Shown: positions 1 to 8,322, numbered from the stretch's first letter. The stretch: DNA of 64,000 bases from Mycobacterium sp. EPa45 (GCF_001021385.1 NZ_CP011773.1:2356001-2420000), one strand, 5' to 3'. Notes: a model not told the origin generated them from the letters alone. Program-made: numbers and translations.

Positions 1-2
1 AC

Positions 3-2417
3 GGGGGCCTCGTCGGCATCGTCGGTGCGCCCGGACTGGGTAAGAGCCGCTTAATGGGCGAGTTCACCGCCCTTGTCGGGCAGGGTGGCGCCGATGTAGT
101 CGTGGCTCGGTGCGACGCGCACACCGCGACGCTTCCGTTTCTCGCTTTGTCGCGCTTGTTGCGTGCCATGTTCAAGACCGTCGGCCTCAGTGACGCCGAT
201 GCGCGCGCGCAGACCATGGCACGATGCGGTGCCGCGCTCACTTCTCTTCAGTGCCCTGACGCGCAGATTTTGTTCGACGCCATGGGGATCGCCGACGCCG
301 ATGCGGCCCAGCCCGCAGTCAGCTTCGACGGCCGGCGACGGCGACTCGTCGACATCGTCTTGAAATCTGTTCTCGCGCAGGCTGCCCGAACCGTGTTTGT
401 TCTCGAGGACATTCATTGGATCGATGCGCCAAGCGACGAAGTTCTTGCTGATCTGGCGGTTGAACTCGGGGCGACTGCATCGATGTTCGTCGTGACCTAT
501 CGCCCGGAGTGTCGGGGTGTGTTGCAACAGCAGTGCAATCGGTCGATCACGCTGGAGCCGCTGCCCGACTCAGTCGCTGCCCAGCAGGTCAGTCACCTCC
601 TCGGAACCAACCCGTCGTTGAATCACTTGGCTGCACGGATTGCAATCGTGGCGGCGGGCAACCCGTTCTTCGCCGAGGAAATCGTTCGCGATCTGGCCGG
701 CCGCGGTGTGTTAACCGGGAGTCGCGGCGGATACCGACTGGCCGACGTCGTTGACGAGATCGCGGTGCCCGCAACAGTTCAGGCCGTGCTGGCCGCACGC
801 ATCGACCGCCTTCCAGCTGCAGCGAAGTCGATGCTCAACGCCGCTGCGGTGATCGGCGCGGACTTCGATATGGATATTTTGCTGGCCGTGGTACCCGAAG
901 CCGAGCCGACATCGGTCGCGGATCTGTTGTCCAATGAGTTCATCGACCAGACGCGACTTGTTCCGCGGCAGCGGTATTGCTTCCGTCATCCACTGGTGCG
1001 CACCGTGGCGTACGAATCGCAGTTGAGTGCCAATCGCAGGCGGACGCACCACTCGCTGGCTTCCGCCATTGCCGTTCGTGACCCCGCCGACGCGGACGAA
1101 AACGCAGCGCTGATCGCCGAACACTACGAGGCCGCAGGTGAACTCATCGAGGCTCATCGGTGGCATATGCGCTCGGCGAATTGGCTCCGGCCCCGCGACC
1201 TTCCCGCTGCCCGCGGCCAGTGGGAGAGCGCACGGCGGATTGCGGACGCGTTGCCAGACGACCAGCGCGACGTCGCAGCGTTGCGCATCGCGCCACGCAC
1301 CATGCTGGTGTCGACGGCCATGTACGTAGGCAATGATTTCGACGCCGAGAAGAACTATCTCGAATTCCGCTCCTTGGCAGTGCGAAACGGTGATCTGACG
1401 TCGCTGGCGCTTGGAACTGCCGGACGGGTCATGTCGCTCAGCCTCAACGAGAATAGGGTCCCCGAAGCTGTGAGCCTGGCCGCTGAGTTGGAGTCGCTGG
1501 TCGGCGAGATCGAGTGCGACGTCGCGACGAGGAGCATCATCCTCACGGCAGTGGCATTCGCCCGATTCACCAATTGTGAATTCGATGTCGCGTTGCGGGT
1601 AATCGATTCGATACTCGACTTACCGCAGGAAGAGTCGACGATGGAGTTGGCGGTCGCGGAGACCGTTCGTGGCTACATCGAAGTCTGCCGCGGCGACTAT
1701 GTGGTTGGTCGGCAGCACCTTCGAGATGGAACTGTACGGGGGCGCGCACTCGGCCCCCTCAATCACGCTATCCTTCTCATCTATTCCAGCACCTTGGTAG
1801 CACTGGGCATCTATGTACCTGACGAGTTCGTCGACGAGGTCCGCGACGCTTTGGAGCGCGCCGAAGCCTTTGGCGATGTCTGTGGCCTCATCACCGCGCA
1901 GTGCGCATACGGCACGGTGTTGTTGCGGGCAGATAACGCCTCACGTGCCCAAGCGATCGAGGTACTCAACCGGGCGGACTCAAACATTCAGAAGCACAAC
2001 GTTTTTACCCTGGCACTGGGGATCATCGGTGCCGATCTGGCTGTCGACGCTGCGCGCGACGGCCGGCTCGACGAAGCAATCGACGCTCTTCGTAACTCGT
2101 TTCTTCTGCACTCCGGTGGAGGGTTTCGCGTATTCGCCGGCTGCGTTGGTGAGGCCCTGGTCGGGCTCCTCATCGAGCGAGGACGTCAGGACGATCTCAT
2201 CGAGGTGCGCCAGATCGTGGCCCGCTGGCAAGACCATCGGCATGACATACCAGCAATGGACTTGGTGCTCCTGAAAGCACAGGTGCTGTTGGCCACGGCG
2301 GAGAAAGACTGGGCTGCGTACGCCGAATTCGCCCACAGCTATCTCAAGCTGTGCCAGGAGCTAGATGCGCGCGGGCGGCTCGACGAGGCTCGCCGTTTGG
2401 TCGGTCGGATCGCCTGA
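3..2417 (+). CDS. AAA ATPase / TPR-like regulator, 5' end outside window
   Basis: The open frame runs in from the left edge, so the N-terminus is missing; about 804 residues are visible. The first visible residues carry a Walker A motif (GAPGLGKSR) and about 120 residues on there is a Walker B (FVLEDIHWID), typical of the AAA_16/STAND ATPase module of LuxR-type regulators and of mycobacterial multidomain adenylate cyclases. The remaining ~500 residues are alpha-helical and TPR-like (LAELESLVGEIE, AEAFGDVCGLITA). No LuxR helix-turn-helix is seen at the C-terminus, which ends EARRLVGRIA, so I lean to a cyclase-type architecture with the cyclase domain upstream of the window; this is inference. 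It is followed closely by a glycosyltransferase on the same strand. Confidence 0.8.
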   Translation, partial: GGLVGIVGAPGLGKSRLMGEFTALVGQGGADVVVARCDAHTATLPFLALSRLLRAMFKTVGLSDADARAQTMARCGAALTSLQCPDAQILFDAMGIADADAAQPAVSFDGRRRRLVDIVLKSVLAQAARTVFVLEDIHWIDAPSDEVLADLAVELGATASMFVVTYRPECRGVLQQQCNRSITLEPLPDSVAAQQVSHLLGTNPSLNHLAARIAIVAAGNPFFAEEIVRDLAGRGVLTGSRGGYRLADVVDEIAVPATVQAVLAARIDRLPAAAKSMLNAAAVIGADFDMDILLAVVPEAEPTSVADLLSNEFIDQTRLVPRQRYCFRHPLVRTVAYESQLSANRRRTHHSLASAIAVRDPADADENAALIAEHYEAAGELIEAHRWHMRSANWLRPRDLPAARGQWESARRIADALPDDQRDVAALRIAPRTMLVSTAMYVGNDFDAEKNYLEFRSLAVRNGDLTSLALGTAGRVMSLSLNENRVPEAVSLAAELESLVGEIECDVATRSIILTAVAFARFTNCEFDVALRVIDSILDLPQEESTMELAVAETVRGYIEVCRGDYVVGRQHLRDGTVRGRALGPLNHAILLIYSSTLVALGIYVPDEFVDEVRDALERAEAFGDVCGLITAQCAYGTVLLRADNASRAQAIEVLNRADSNIQKHNVFTLALGIIGADLAVDAARDGRLDEAIDALRNSFLLHSGGGFRVFAGCVGEALVGLLIERGRQDDLIEVRQIVARWQDHRHDIPAMDLVLLKAQVLLATAEKDWAAYAEFAHSYLKLCQELDARGRLDEARRLVGRIA

Positions 2418-2441
2418 AGGGGAAGAACAATCGCGACGATA

Positions 2442-3668
2442 TTGGCCTACACCTCGCCCGCGCTCGGTCATTTTCTACCGATCAGTGCGCTGCTTTCGGA
2501 GCTGGCTTGCCGCGGCCATACGATCCATCTGCGCACTCTCTCCAGTGCTGTCGAGACCGGGCGCCAACTGGGATTCGTCGCCGATCCGATCGACTCACGT
2601 ATCGAGCAGATCGAACTCGATGACTGGACAGCGCCGAATCCCATCGCCGCGCTGAAGAAGACAGCGGCTGTCTTCAGCCGGCGCGCGGTGATCGAGGCCT
2701 CCGATCTAGCCGAGGCGATGGCGCGCACCCGACCTGACGCATTGCTTGTCGACGTGAATTGCTGGGGTGCGCAATCGGTGGCGGACGCCGGTTCTGTTCC
2801 GTGGGCCTGTTTTTCGCCGTACACGCCGTTGTTGCGATCCCCCGGGGTGCCGCCGTTTGGGCTGGGACTGAGGCCGATGCCGGGAGCGGTGGGTCGGCTC
2901 CGCGACGCAGCCGTGCGCTCGGCTGTGGTCGGTCGGCTGGAGAGCATTTCGTTGTCGCCGATCAATGCCATTCGGGCAGATGTCGGTGCGATGCCGGTGA
3001 CTTCGTTGGATCAGTTTCTGCGCCGCTCGCCGTTGATGCTGGTCGCCAGCGGCAAACCGTTCCAGTATCGGCAGACTGAGTGGGGAGCAACGGTGGAGAT
3101 GATCGGGCCCTGCGCGCTCGACCCCGCACCCGCAGCACCCCCCGATTGGCTCGCTTCGATTGATCGCCCGATCATTCTCGTCACGACGTCGTCGGAGAAG
3201 CAGGCGGATGCCAATCTGGTCCAGGTCGCGATGACAGCATTGGCCGACGAACCGGTCCATGTGGTCGCGACCATGCCTGCCGAAGCAACCGACGCTATAG
3301 CGCCGACGCCCAACGCGACGGTGCGCCGGTTCGTTCCGCACGCTGCATTGCTTGACCACGCCGTGTGCGCGATCACGCACGGGGGGATGGGTGCGACGCA
3401 GAAGGCGCTCGCCCGCGGTGTGCCCGTGTGCGTCGTGCCTTACGGGCGTGACCAACTCGAAGTCGCCCGACGCGTGGAGGTAGCTGGATGCGGCACCCGC
3501 CTGCCCGCATCGAAGCTATCGCCGGCGCGGTTGCGCTCAAAGGTGCGCGAAGCGATGGCATTGGATGCGGGTGCGAAAAGGGTGGCAGCCGGTTTCGAGT
3601 CGACCGGCGGGACGTCGCGCGGTGCTGACCTCTTCGAGCAGCGGGTGCTTGGCCTCATTAAAGACTGA
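2442..3668 (+). CDS. UGT/MGT-type glycosyltransferase (GT1-like)
   Basis: About 408 residues. The N-terminal motif TSPALGHFLPISALLSELA is the usual beta1/helix of GT-B sugar transferases, and the C-terminal donor-site signature HGGMGATQKALARGVP followed by PYGRDQLEVARRVE is that of the UGT/macrolide glycosyltransferase family. It would move a sugar from a nucleotide sugar to a lipid or small-molecule acceptor; the acceptor cannot be told. TTG at 2442 is the first standard start, but a strong AAGGGGAAG ribosome site at 2417-2425 sits far from it and better fits a non-standard ATC at 2430, which would restore the family-like ATILAYTSP beginning. It directly follows the regulator, whose stop is in the same frame, so the two probably share a transcript. 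Confidence 0.85.
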   Translation: MAYTSPALGHFLPISALLSELACRGHTIHLRTLSSAVETGRQLGFVADPIDSRIEQIELDDWTAPNPIAALKKTAAVFSRRAVIEASDLAEAMARTRPDALLVDVNCWGAQSVADAGSVPWACFSPYTPLLRSPGVPPFGLGLRPMPGAVGRLRDAAVRSAVVGRLESISLSPINAIRADVGAMPVTSLDQFLRRSPLMLVASGKPFQYRQTEWGATVEMIGPCALDPAPAAPPDWLASIDRPIILVTTSSEKQADANLVQVAMTALADEPVHVVATMPAEATDAIAPTPNATVRRFVPHAALLDHAVCAITHGGMGATQKALARGVPVCVVPYGRDQLEVARRVEVAGCGTRLPASKLSPARLRSKVREAMALDAGAKRVAAGFESTGGTSRGADLFEQRVLGLIKD

Positions 3669-3674
3669 GCCGGC

Positions 3675-3710
3675 GGCGAGTCTACGACTGGCCGTCGTAG
3701 TCGAGTCGCC
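3675..3710 (+). terminator. Hairpin after the glycosyltransferase
   Basis: CTACGAC (3682-3688) and GTCGTAG (3694-3700) form a perfect 7-bp stem around a 5-nt loop, flanked by a second pair GGCGA (3675-3679) / TCGCC (3706-3710). It begins 6 nt after the stop codon. There is no T-run, as usual for mycobacterial terminators. Termination is inferred. Confidence 0.55.
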
Positions 3711-3778
3711 GTGGTGGGAACTTTCTGGTGCGATGGTTCGACCATTGCTGACGTGCGGAGTGCAGAAGGAACGGGCCG

Positions 3779-4450
3779 GTGATCGCTGATCTCACGCTGC
3801 GCTGGGTCGTCACGATCCTGTTCGTCATCGCTGCTGCCGAATGCCTGTCGACGCTCGCTGTCGGCAGCCGACGGCCGGCGAACGTGGTCAGTCAACTGCT
3901 GCACGTCGTGATGGCGGTGGCGATGGCGGTGATGGCCTGGCCGTGGGGCGCTGCGTTGCCGACCATCGCGCCGATGGTGTTCTTCCTGCTCGCGACCGTC
4001 TGGTTCGTCGCTGTCACGCTGAGCCCGATCTGTGCCGGCCACCGCGTAGCGGGTGTCTACCACGCCCTGATGATGCTGGCGATGGCCTGGATGTATGCGG
4101 TGATGAACGGTCGACTGCTGCCCGGGCAGGAGTCGGATGCCGCCGACGCCGCGCCCGCGGCCTCCTCGGCAGGGGCGGCCGGTCATGCCGGGCACGCGAG
4201 CATGCCGGGGATGGACATGGGCGGGACGGAGATGGCGCCGACCGACTACAGCGTCGCGTATCCGCCGTACATCGCGACGCTGAACTGGGTGTGCACCGTC
4301 GGATTCGCGCTGGCGGCCGTCTTCTGGCTCTATCGCTACCTGGCCGCGCGGATGGATCGTGCGCCGGTCGAGGCCGCGCGTCCGCTCGGAATTCTGTGTC
4401 AGTCGATGATGGCTGCGGGTATGGCGATCATGTTCGGCGTCATGCTCTGA
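3779..4450 (+). CDS. DUF5134-like four- to five-helix membrane protein
   Basis: 223 residues, GTG start preceded by AAGGAAC at a normal distance. Several hydrophobic stretches are visible (WVVTILFVIAAAECLS, MAVAMAVMAWPWGAAL, MVFFLLATVWFVAVTL, MAWMYAVMNG, a helix before LYRYLAARM, and a C-terminal MMAAGMAIMFGVML). Between the third and fourth helices lies an Ala-rich loop with a His/Met cluster (HAGHASMPGMDMGG), a composition seen in copper-handling proteins. The resemblance to the actinobacterial DUF5134 family is from recognition; function is unknown. It faces a ZAS-domain membrane protein convergently, and metal-related genes follow. Confidence 0.75.
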   Translation: MIADLTLRWVVTILFVIAAAECLSTLAVGSRRPANVVSQLLHVVMAVAMAVMAWPWGAALPTIAPMVFFLLATVWFVAVTLSPICAGHRVAGVYHALMMLAMAWMYAVMNGRLLPGQESDAADAAPAASSAGAAGHAGHASMPGMDMGGTEMAPTDYSVAYPPYIATLNWVCTVGFALAAVFWLYRYLAARMDRAPVEAARPLGILCQSMMAAGMAIMFGVML

Positions 4451-4525
4451 TCCGTGGCGCCCAGCTCGACGTTCTGCAGGCGTCGTCTCGAACTTCTTCT
4501 GCGAATCGTCGGTTTGGGCGCAAGA

Positions 4526-5236
4526 TCAAGCAGCGCCGTCGGTGGGGTAGAGATGCCCGCGCCGTCGTCCGCGAGAGGCGTTGTCGGGCAACACCACATC
4601 GGTGGCGACGCCCACGGCGTCGGACCGGGGCTCGGGACTCGACGTCCGGGACCGCCGCCAGAGAAGCAGCGCCAAGACGGTCCCGGCCAGCACCGGCAGA
4701 TGCGAGAGGATCCGGTCGAGGCTCACCGCACCCGACACCGCGTCGCTGACCACATAGCCGGTGAGGATCGCGGTGAACACCGACAGCACGCCGGCCAGGC
4801 CAGCGGCCGCGGTCGGGCGCGCCGCGGCGACGATCATCACCACCCCCAACGCCGCCGACCACGCCGTCGACTCGTTCAGCAGATGGCCGCCCATCATCGC
4901 GTGATGGGCCGCGCCGGACGTACCGACGTTAACGCCCAAGGCTTGAGCCACTGCCAGCATCACCTGCACCAGCCCGACGACCGCCAGCGTCCACCGCAGC
5001 CAGGCGCCGGCTGCCGGCCTGGATACCCGCACCGACGGACTCGGTGCGGCGACGGCCGCCACCTGCGACCGGCCGGCCAGCCGCCGCAGCTGCTGGGTCT
5101 GCTCGACGGCCCGCGCGTACCACGCGCTGCACTGGTCACAGGTGCGCAGATGCTCGTCAACCCGGGCCGCGGGAACGGGTTCGCGTTCGCCGTCGATCCG
5201 GGCTGACAACGCCTCCCGGGCGACATCGCAGTCCAC
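4526..5236 (-). CDS. Zinc-finger (ZAS/zf-HC2) membrane protein, anti-sigma-like
   Basis: 236 residues, GTG start. The N-terminus holds a ZAS-type zinc site C3...H29-x3-C33-x2-C36 (EHLRTCDQC), as in anti-sigma factors. After a linker, the rest is several hydrophobic helices (WTLAVVGLVQVMLAVAQALG, AALGVVMIVAAARPTAAAG, FTAILTGYVVSDAVSG, LPVLAGTVLALLLW). No sigma factor gene lies next to it, so the partner is unknown. Its start is 78 bp from the divergent ArsR/SmtB gene, so the two promoters share a short region. Confidence 0.75.
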   Translation of the reverse strand: MDCDVAREALSARIDGEREPVPAARVDEHLRTCDQCSAWYARAVEQTQQLRRLAGRSQVAAVAAPSPSVRVSRPAAGAWLRWTLAVVGLVQVMLAVAQALGVNVGTSGAAHHAMMGGHLLNESTAWSAALGVVMIVAAARPTAAAGLAGVLSVFTAILTGYVVSDAVSGAVSLDRILSHLPVLAGTVLALLLWRRSRTSSPEPRSDAVGVATDVVLPDNASRGRRRGHLYPTDGAA

Positions 5237-5301
5237 GCCTCAATAGTCGCGTAGGTGGGCCGGATTGTTCCAGCGTCCCGAGTTCGGCCCGCCCGCTGGG
5301 C

Positions 5302-5307
5302 TAGATT
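5302..5307 (+). promoter_or_regulatory. -10 box of the ArsR/SmtB gene (leaderless)
   Basis: TAGATT fits TANNNT and ends 7 nt before the ATG at 5315, with no ribosome site between. This decides for the ATG at 5315 rather than an in-frame GTG at 5255, which would put the promoter inside the gene. Confidence 0.6.
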
Positions 5308-5314
5308 TCTAGGC

Positions 5315-5647
5315 ATGGATGCCCCCGGCGACACGGCAAAGGTCGAGCGTGCCTCGTCCGCGCTGGCCGACGTCGACATCCACAGCTGGACTCAGCGCTT
5401 CGATTTGTTGTCCGACCCGCACCGACTGGAGATCCTTCTCGGTCTTCACCGGGCACCCGGCATCTGCGTGGGTGATCTCGCCGCCGCCGTCGGTCGATCG
5501 GAAAACGCTGTCTCGCAAGCACTTCGGGTGCTGCGCCAGCAAGGCTGGGTGACCTCGACGCGCGTGGGTCGGCAAGTCAGCTATCGCCTGGAGGATCACA
5601 CCGTGCACGACCTCTTGCACTGGATCGGTGCCGCCCACACCGAGTGA
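5315..5647 (+). CDS. ArsR/SmtB-family metal-responsive repressor
   Basis: 110 residues, the usual size. The winged helix-turn-helix is clear: FDLLSDPHRLEILLGL, then VGDLAAAVGRSENAVSQALRVLRQQGWV, then the wing GRQVSYRL. The last helix reads LEDHTVHDLLHWIGAAHTE, so D, H, H and a C-terminal H..E sit almost where SmtB and NmtR place their alpha-5 metal ligands. It lies directly upstream of cbiMNQO on the same strand and a palindrome separates them. The likely role is release of the importer promoter according to cobalt or nickel level; the metal and the sign of the response are inferred. Confidence 0.85.
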   Translation: MDAPGDTAKVERASSALADVDIHSWTQRFDLLSDPHRLEILLGLHRAPGICVGDLAAAVGRSENAVSQALRVLRQQGWVTSTRVGRQVSYRLEDHTVHDLLHWIGAAHTE

Positions 5648-5665
5648 GCTGGTCGGTTCACTCGA

Positions 5666-5689
5666 ATATCTGTACAGGTAGACAGATAT
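5666..5689. promoter_or_regulatory. Palindromic operator upstream of cbiM
   Basis: ATATCTGT (5666-5673) and ACAGATAT (5682-5689) are perfect inverted repeats with an 8-bp spacer. ATAT...ATAT ends over about 24 bp fit the 12-2-12 style operators of SmtB/ArsR proteins. The right arm overlaps the expected -35 region of the -10 box at 5703. Confidence 0.65.
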
Positions 5690-5702
5690 CCGGCTTGCGG
5701 AT

Positions 5703-5708
5703 TAGGGT
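5703..5708 (+). promoter_or_regulatory. -10 box for the cbiMNQO operon
   Basis: TAGGGT fits TANNNT. Transcription would begin near 5715, leaving a leader of about 30 nt with the AGGAGG site at 5736-5741. Its -35 area (about 5680-5685) lies within the palindrome. Confidence 0.45.
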
Positions 5709-5745
5709 TGACCGTCGGGGACCGACCCGATCGCGAGGAGGCACG

Positions 5746-6450
5746 TTGAGCGTCCAGATCACGGCCATGCACATGAGCGACGGCCTGGTCAACGCGCCCA
5801 CCTCCGTGGTCTTCGGGGTCGTTGCGATCGCCGTGGTGACGTTGTGTGGCTGGCGCGCGCGCACCGAGCTCGACGAGCGCACGGTCCCGCTGGCGGGGCT
5901 GGTCGCGGCATTCATCTTCGCGGTTCAGATGATCAACTTCCCGATTCTGCCCGGCGTCAGCGGGCATCTGCTCGGCGGCGCGCTCGCCGCGATCCTCGTC
6001 GGCCCGTACACCGGCATCCTGTGCATCACGATCGTGCTGGTGGTGCAGTCCCTGTTGTTCGCCGACGGCGGAGTGACCGCCCTCGGGATGAACATCACCA
6101 ACATGGCGCTGATCGGCGTGGCCGCGGGATACTCCGCCGCCCGCCTCCTCTTCGCGGTGGTGCGACGGCAACGCCCAGGCTCGGTGCCGGCGCTCGGCGT
6201 CATCGGATTCCTCGCGGCACTGTTCGGAACCGTCTGTGCAGCAATGGGATTCGTGGTGGAGTACGCGCTCGGCGGGGCCGCGCCGACGTCCTTGAGCACG
6301 GTGGGGGCCTACCTGCTGGGCACCCACGTCCTCATCGGCATCGGCGAGGGACTGATCACCGCGGTGACCGTGATGGCGGTCGCCCGGTCCCGTCCGGATC
6401 TGGTTTACCTGCTGCGCCGTGACCGCGAGCGGGTGGTGGTGCCCACGTGA
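5746..6450 (+). CDS. cbiM: CbiM-type substrate-binding subunit of ECF cobalt/nickel importer
   Basis: 234 residues from TTG 5746. Six to seven membrane helices, with the family N-terminus MHMSDGLVNAPTSV and the later GHLLGGALAAILVGPYTG and FADGGVTALGMNITNMA segments that line the metal path in CbiM/NikM. In this family the free amino end plus His2 and a conserved internal His bind the metal. AGGAGG at 5736-5741 is placed for the TTG start, which would put seven extra residues before Met-His-Met; ATG 5767 gives the canonical end but has no well-spaced ribosome site. First gene of a coupled operon, overlapping the next by 4 bp. Confidence 0.9.
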   Translation: MSVQITAMHMSDGLVNAPTSVVFGVVAIAVVTLCGWRARTELDERTVPLAGLVAAFIFAVQMINFPILPGVSGHLLGGALAAILVGPYTGILCITIVLVVQSLLFADGGVTALGMNITNMALIGVAAGYSAARLLFAVVRRQRPGSVPALGVIGFLAALFGTVCAAMGFVVEYALGGAAPTSLSTVGAYLLGTHVLIGIGEGLITAVTVMAVARSRPDLVYLLRRDRERVVVPT

Positions 6451-6803
6451 GCGCGCAGACTCCTGCCAGGCGCTGGCAGTTCTGGGCCGGTTTCGGGGTC
6501 GCGATCCTGCTGATCGCCGGGGTGGTGTCCTACTTCGCCAGCTCCAGCCCGGACGGACTGGACTCGGCCACCCGGCAGGGCTGCCAGGTCGTCGAAACCG
6601 GTCACGGTCAACAGCTGACCGGCAATTGCATCGCCCAGCATGCGACCGAACACGCCGTGTCGACCTCGCCGCTGGCCGACTACACGATCTTCGGACATCC
6701 CGCGACGAGCGGACTCGCCGGCATCATCGGCGCCGTCATCGTGCTGGGCATCGCGTTCGGTGGATTCTGGCTGATCGCGCGCAGTCGCCGCGCGAAGGAC
6801 TGA
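6447..6803 (+). CDS. cbiN: CbiN-like PDGL-motif subunit of the ECF importer
   Basis: 118 residues, GTG start overlapping the cbiM stop (GTGA). Two membrane helices (FWAGFGVAILLIAGVVSYFA and GIIGAVIVLGIAFGGFWLIA) flank an outside loop that begins SSSPDGLDSAT, the PDGL(E) motif of CbiN/NikN small subunits that activate the M component. The loop has Cys, Gln, Asn and His residues (GNCIAQHATEH) and is longer than in the simplest CbiN proteins. Role inferred from motif and position between cbiM and cbiQ. Confidence 0.8.
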   Translation: MSAQTPARRWQFWAGFGVAILLIAGVVSYFASSSPDGLDSATRQGCQVVETGHGQQLTGNCIAQHATEHAVSTSPLADYTIFGHPATSGLAGIIGAVIVLGIAFGGFWLIARSRRAKD

Positions 6804-6804
6804 G

Positions 6805-7581
6805 ATGGGGGCCGGGCACTCCCACCCGCTCTACCGGGACGGCGAATCCGTCGTGCACCGGGCACCCGCCGAGGTCAAGATCGCCGGGCTGGTGCTGTTC
6901 GTTCTCGCGGTCGTGGCCACCCCGCGGGAGATGATCTGGCCGTTCGCCCTCTATGCCGCGATCGTGCTGGTGGTCTGGCGGGTGGCCGCCATCCCGCTGC
7001 GCTGGATGCTGCCGCGGATGCTCATCGAAGCGCCGTTCATCGTGCTTGCTGTGCTGCTGCCGTTCGCCGAAGGCGGGGAACGCATAACGGTGGCAGGCCT
7101 GCACCTGTCGGTGGTCGGGCTGTGGGCAGCCTGGGGCATCGTCGTCAAGGGCACGCTCGGTGTGGCGGCCTCGCTCACCGTCGCGGCCACCACCTCGGCG
7201 CGCGAGCTGCCGCTGGCGCTGAGCCGGCTCGGTGTGCCCGGCTTGGTGACCTCGATGCTTGTGCTGATGATCCGCTACATCGACCTACTGTCAGCCGAAG
7301 TCGGCCGGATGCGAATGGCGCGGATCTCCCGCGGCGATTCTCCGCGTGCCGTCCACCAGATCGGTGCGATAGCGAAAGGTGTTGGCGCGCTGTTTCTCCG
7401 GTCCTATGAGCGCGGTGAGCGGGTGTACCTGGCGATGGTTTCGCGTGGCTTCGACGGCAAGGTTCCCGAGCTGGCGGTCGTCGGTGCCGGGCCCCGGGCG
7501 TCGCGGGTGCAGTGGGTCGGTGCACTGACTCCAGCGGTGGCCGCGGCCGCAGTGGCCGCCTCGGCGTGGGTGCTGCGATGA
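6805..7581 (+). CDS. cbiQ: CbiQ-type transmembrane (T) component of ECF importer
   Basis: 258 residues with four to five hydrophobic helices followed by the cytoplasmic coupling helices. The two Ala-Arg-Gly-like coupling motifs of EcfT/CbiQ appear as MRMARISRGDSP and YLAMVSRGFDG. It starts 1 nt after the cbiN stop and ends in a 4-bp overlap with cbiO, so it is translated as part of the operon. It links the CbiM/CbiN metal-binding part to the ATPase. Confidence 0.9.
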   Translation: MGAGHSHPLYRDGESVVHRAPAEVKIAGLVLFVLAVVATPREMIWPFALYAAIVLVVWRVAAIPLRWMLPRMLIEAPFIVLAVLLPFAEGGERITVAGLHLSVVGLWAAWGIVVKGTLGVAASLTVAATTSARELPLALSRLGVPGLVTSMLVLMIRYIDLLSAEVGRMRMARISRGDSPRAVHQIGAIAKGVGALFLRSYERGERVYLAMVSRGFDGKVPELAVVGAGPRASRVQWVGALTPAVAAAAVAASAWVLR

Positions 7582-8318
7582 GCGCGCCGGCGATCCGCGT
7601 CGAAGCTCTGCACTACCGCTATCCCGACGGCCGCGTCGCGCTCGACGGCGTCGACCTGACCATCGCGGCGGGGGAGCGGGTCGCCATCCTCGGCCCCAAC
7701 GGTGCCGGCAAGACGACGCTCATGCTGCATCTCAACGGGGTGCTGACCGCCGCGTCGGGAAGCGTCGAGATCAGCGGAATTGCCTTGAATCGAAAGACCC
7801 TTCGCGACATTCGCCGCCGGGTCGGCCTGGTGTTTCAGGATCCCGACGACCAGCTGTTCATGCCGACGGTCGCCCAGGACGTCGCGTTCGGCCCGGCCAA
7901 CTTCGGGGTCACCGGCGACGCGCTCGCCGCCCGGGTGGCCGCCGCGCTGGGCGTGGTGTCGATGACCGAGCACGCCGACCGCAGTCCCGCGCACCTGTCC
8001 GGCGGGCAGCGCCGCCGCGCCGCACTGGCCACCGTGCTGGCGTGTGAGCCGGAAATACTCGTGCTCGACGAGCCGTCGGCCAACCTCGATCCAGTGGCGC
8101 GCCGCGAATTGGCCGAGACACTGGCGACCTTGCCGGCCACCATGGTGATCGTCACCCACGACCTGCCATACGCCGCGCAGCTGTGCGACCGGGCCATCGT
8201 GCTCGACGGCGGCGTGGTGGTCGCCGATGACACCGTCGCCGCCGTGCTGTCCAACGCCGCCCTGCTCGCCGCGCACCGGCTTGAACTGCCTTGGGGCTTC
8301 GTCGTTCCCGCCCCCTGA
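7578..8318 (+). CDS. cbiO: CbiO-type ATP-binding subunit of ECF cobalt/nickel importer
   Basis: 246 residues from ATG 7578, overlapping cbiQ by ATGA. All ABC ATPase motifs are present: Walker A GPNGAGKTT, Q-loop FQDPDDQLF (the DPDDQLF form is typical of ECF ATPases), signature LSGGQRRR, Walker B ILVLDEPSANLD and the H-loop VTHDLPYA. An upstream in-frame GTG at 7512 would add 22 unrelated residues and is not used. Only one ATPase gene is present, so it probably acts as a homodimer, as in other CbiMNQO systems. A large inverted repeat follows its stop. Confidence 0.92.
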   Translation: MSAPAIRVEALHYRYPDGRVALDGVDLTIAAGERVAILGPNGAGKTTLMLHLNGVLTAASGSVEISGIALNRKTLRDIRRRVGLVFQDPDDQLFMPTVAQDVAFGPANFGVTGDALAARVAAALGVVSMTEHADRSPAHLSGGQRRRAALATVLACEPEILVLDEPSANLDPVARRELAETLATLPATMVIVTHDLPYAAQLCDRAIVLDGGVVVADDTVAAVLSNAALLAAHRLELPWGFVVPAP

Positions 8319-8322
8319 GTTC

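Noticed and set aside
5648..5745. Cobalamin riboswitch upstream of cbiM
   Set aside because: Only 98 nt separate the genes, and no B12-box-like core or large multi-stem fold is seen; the palindrome and ArsR gene explain control better.
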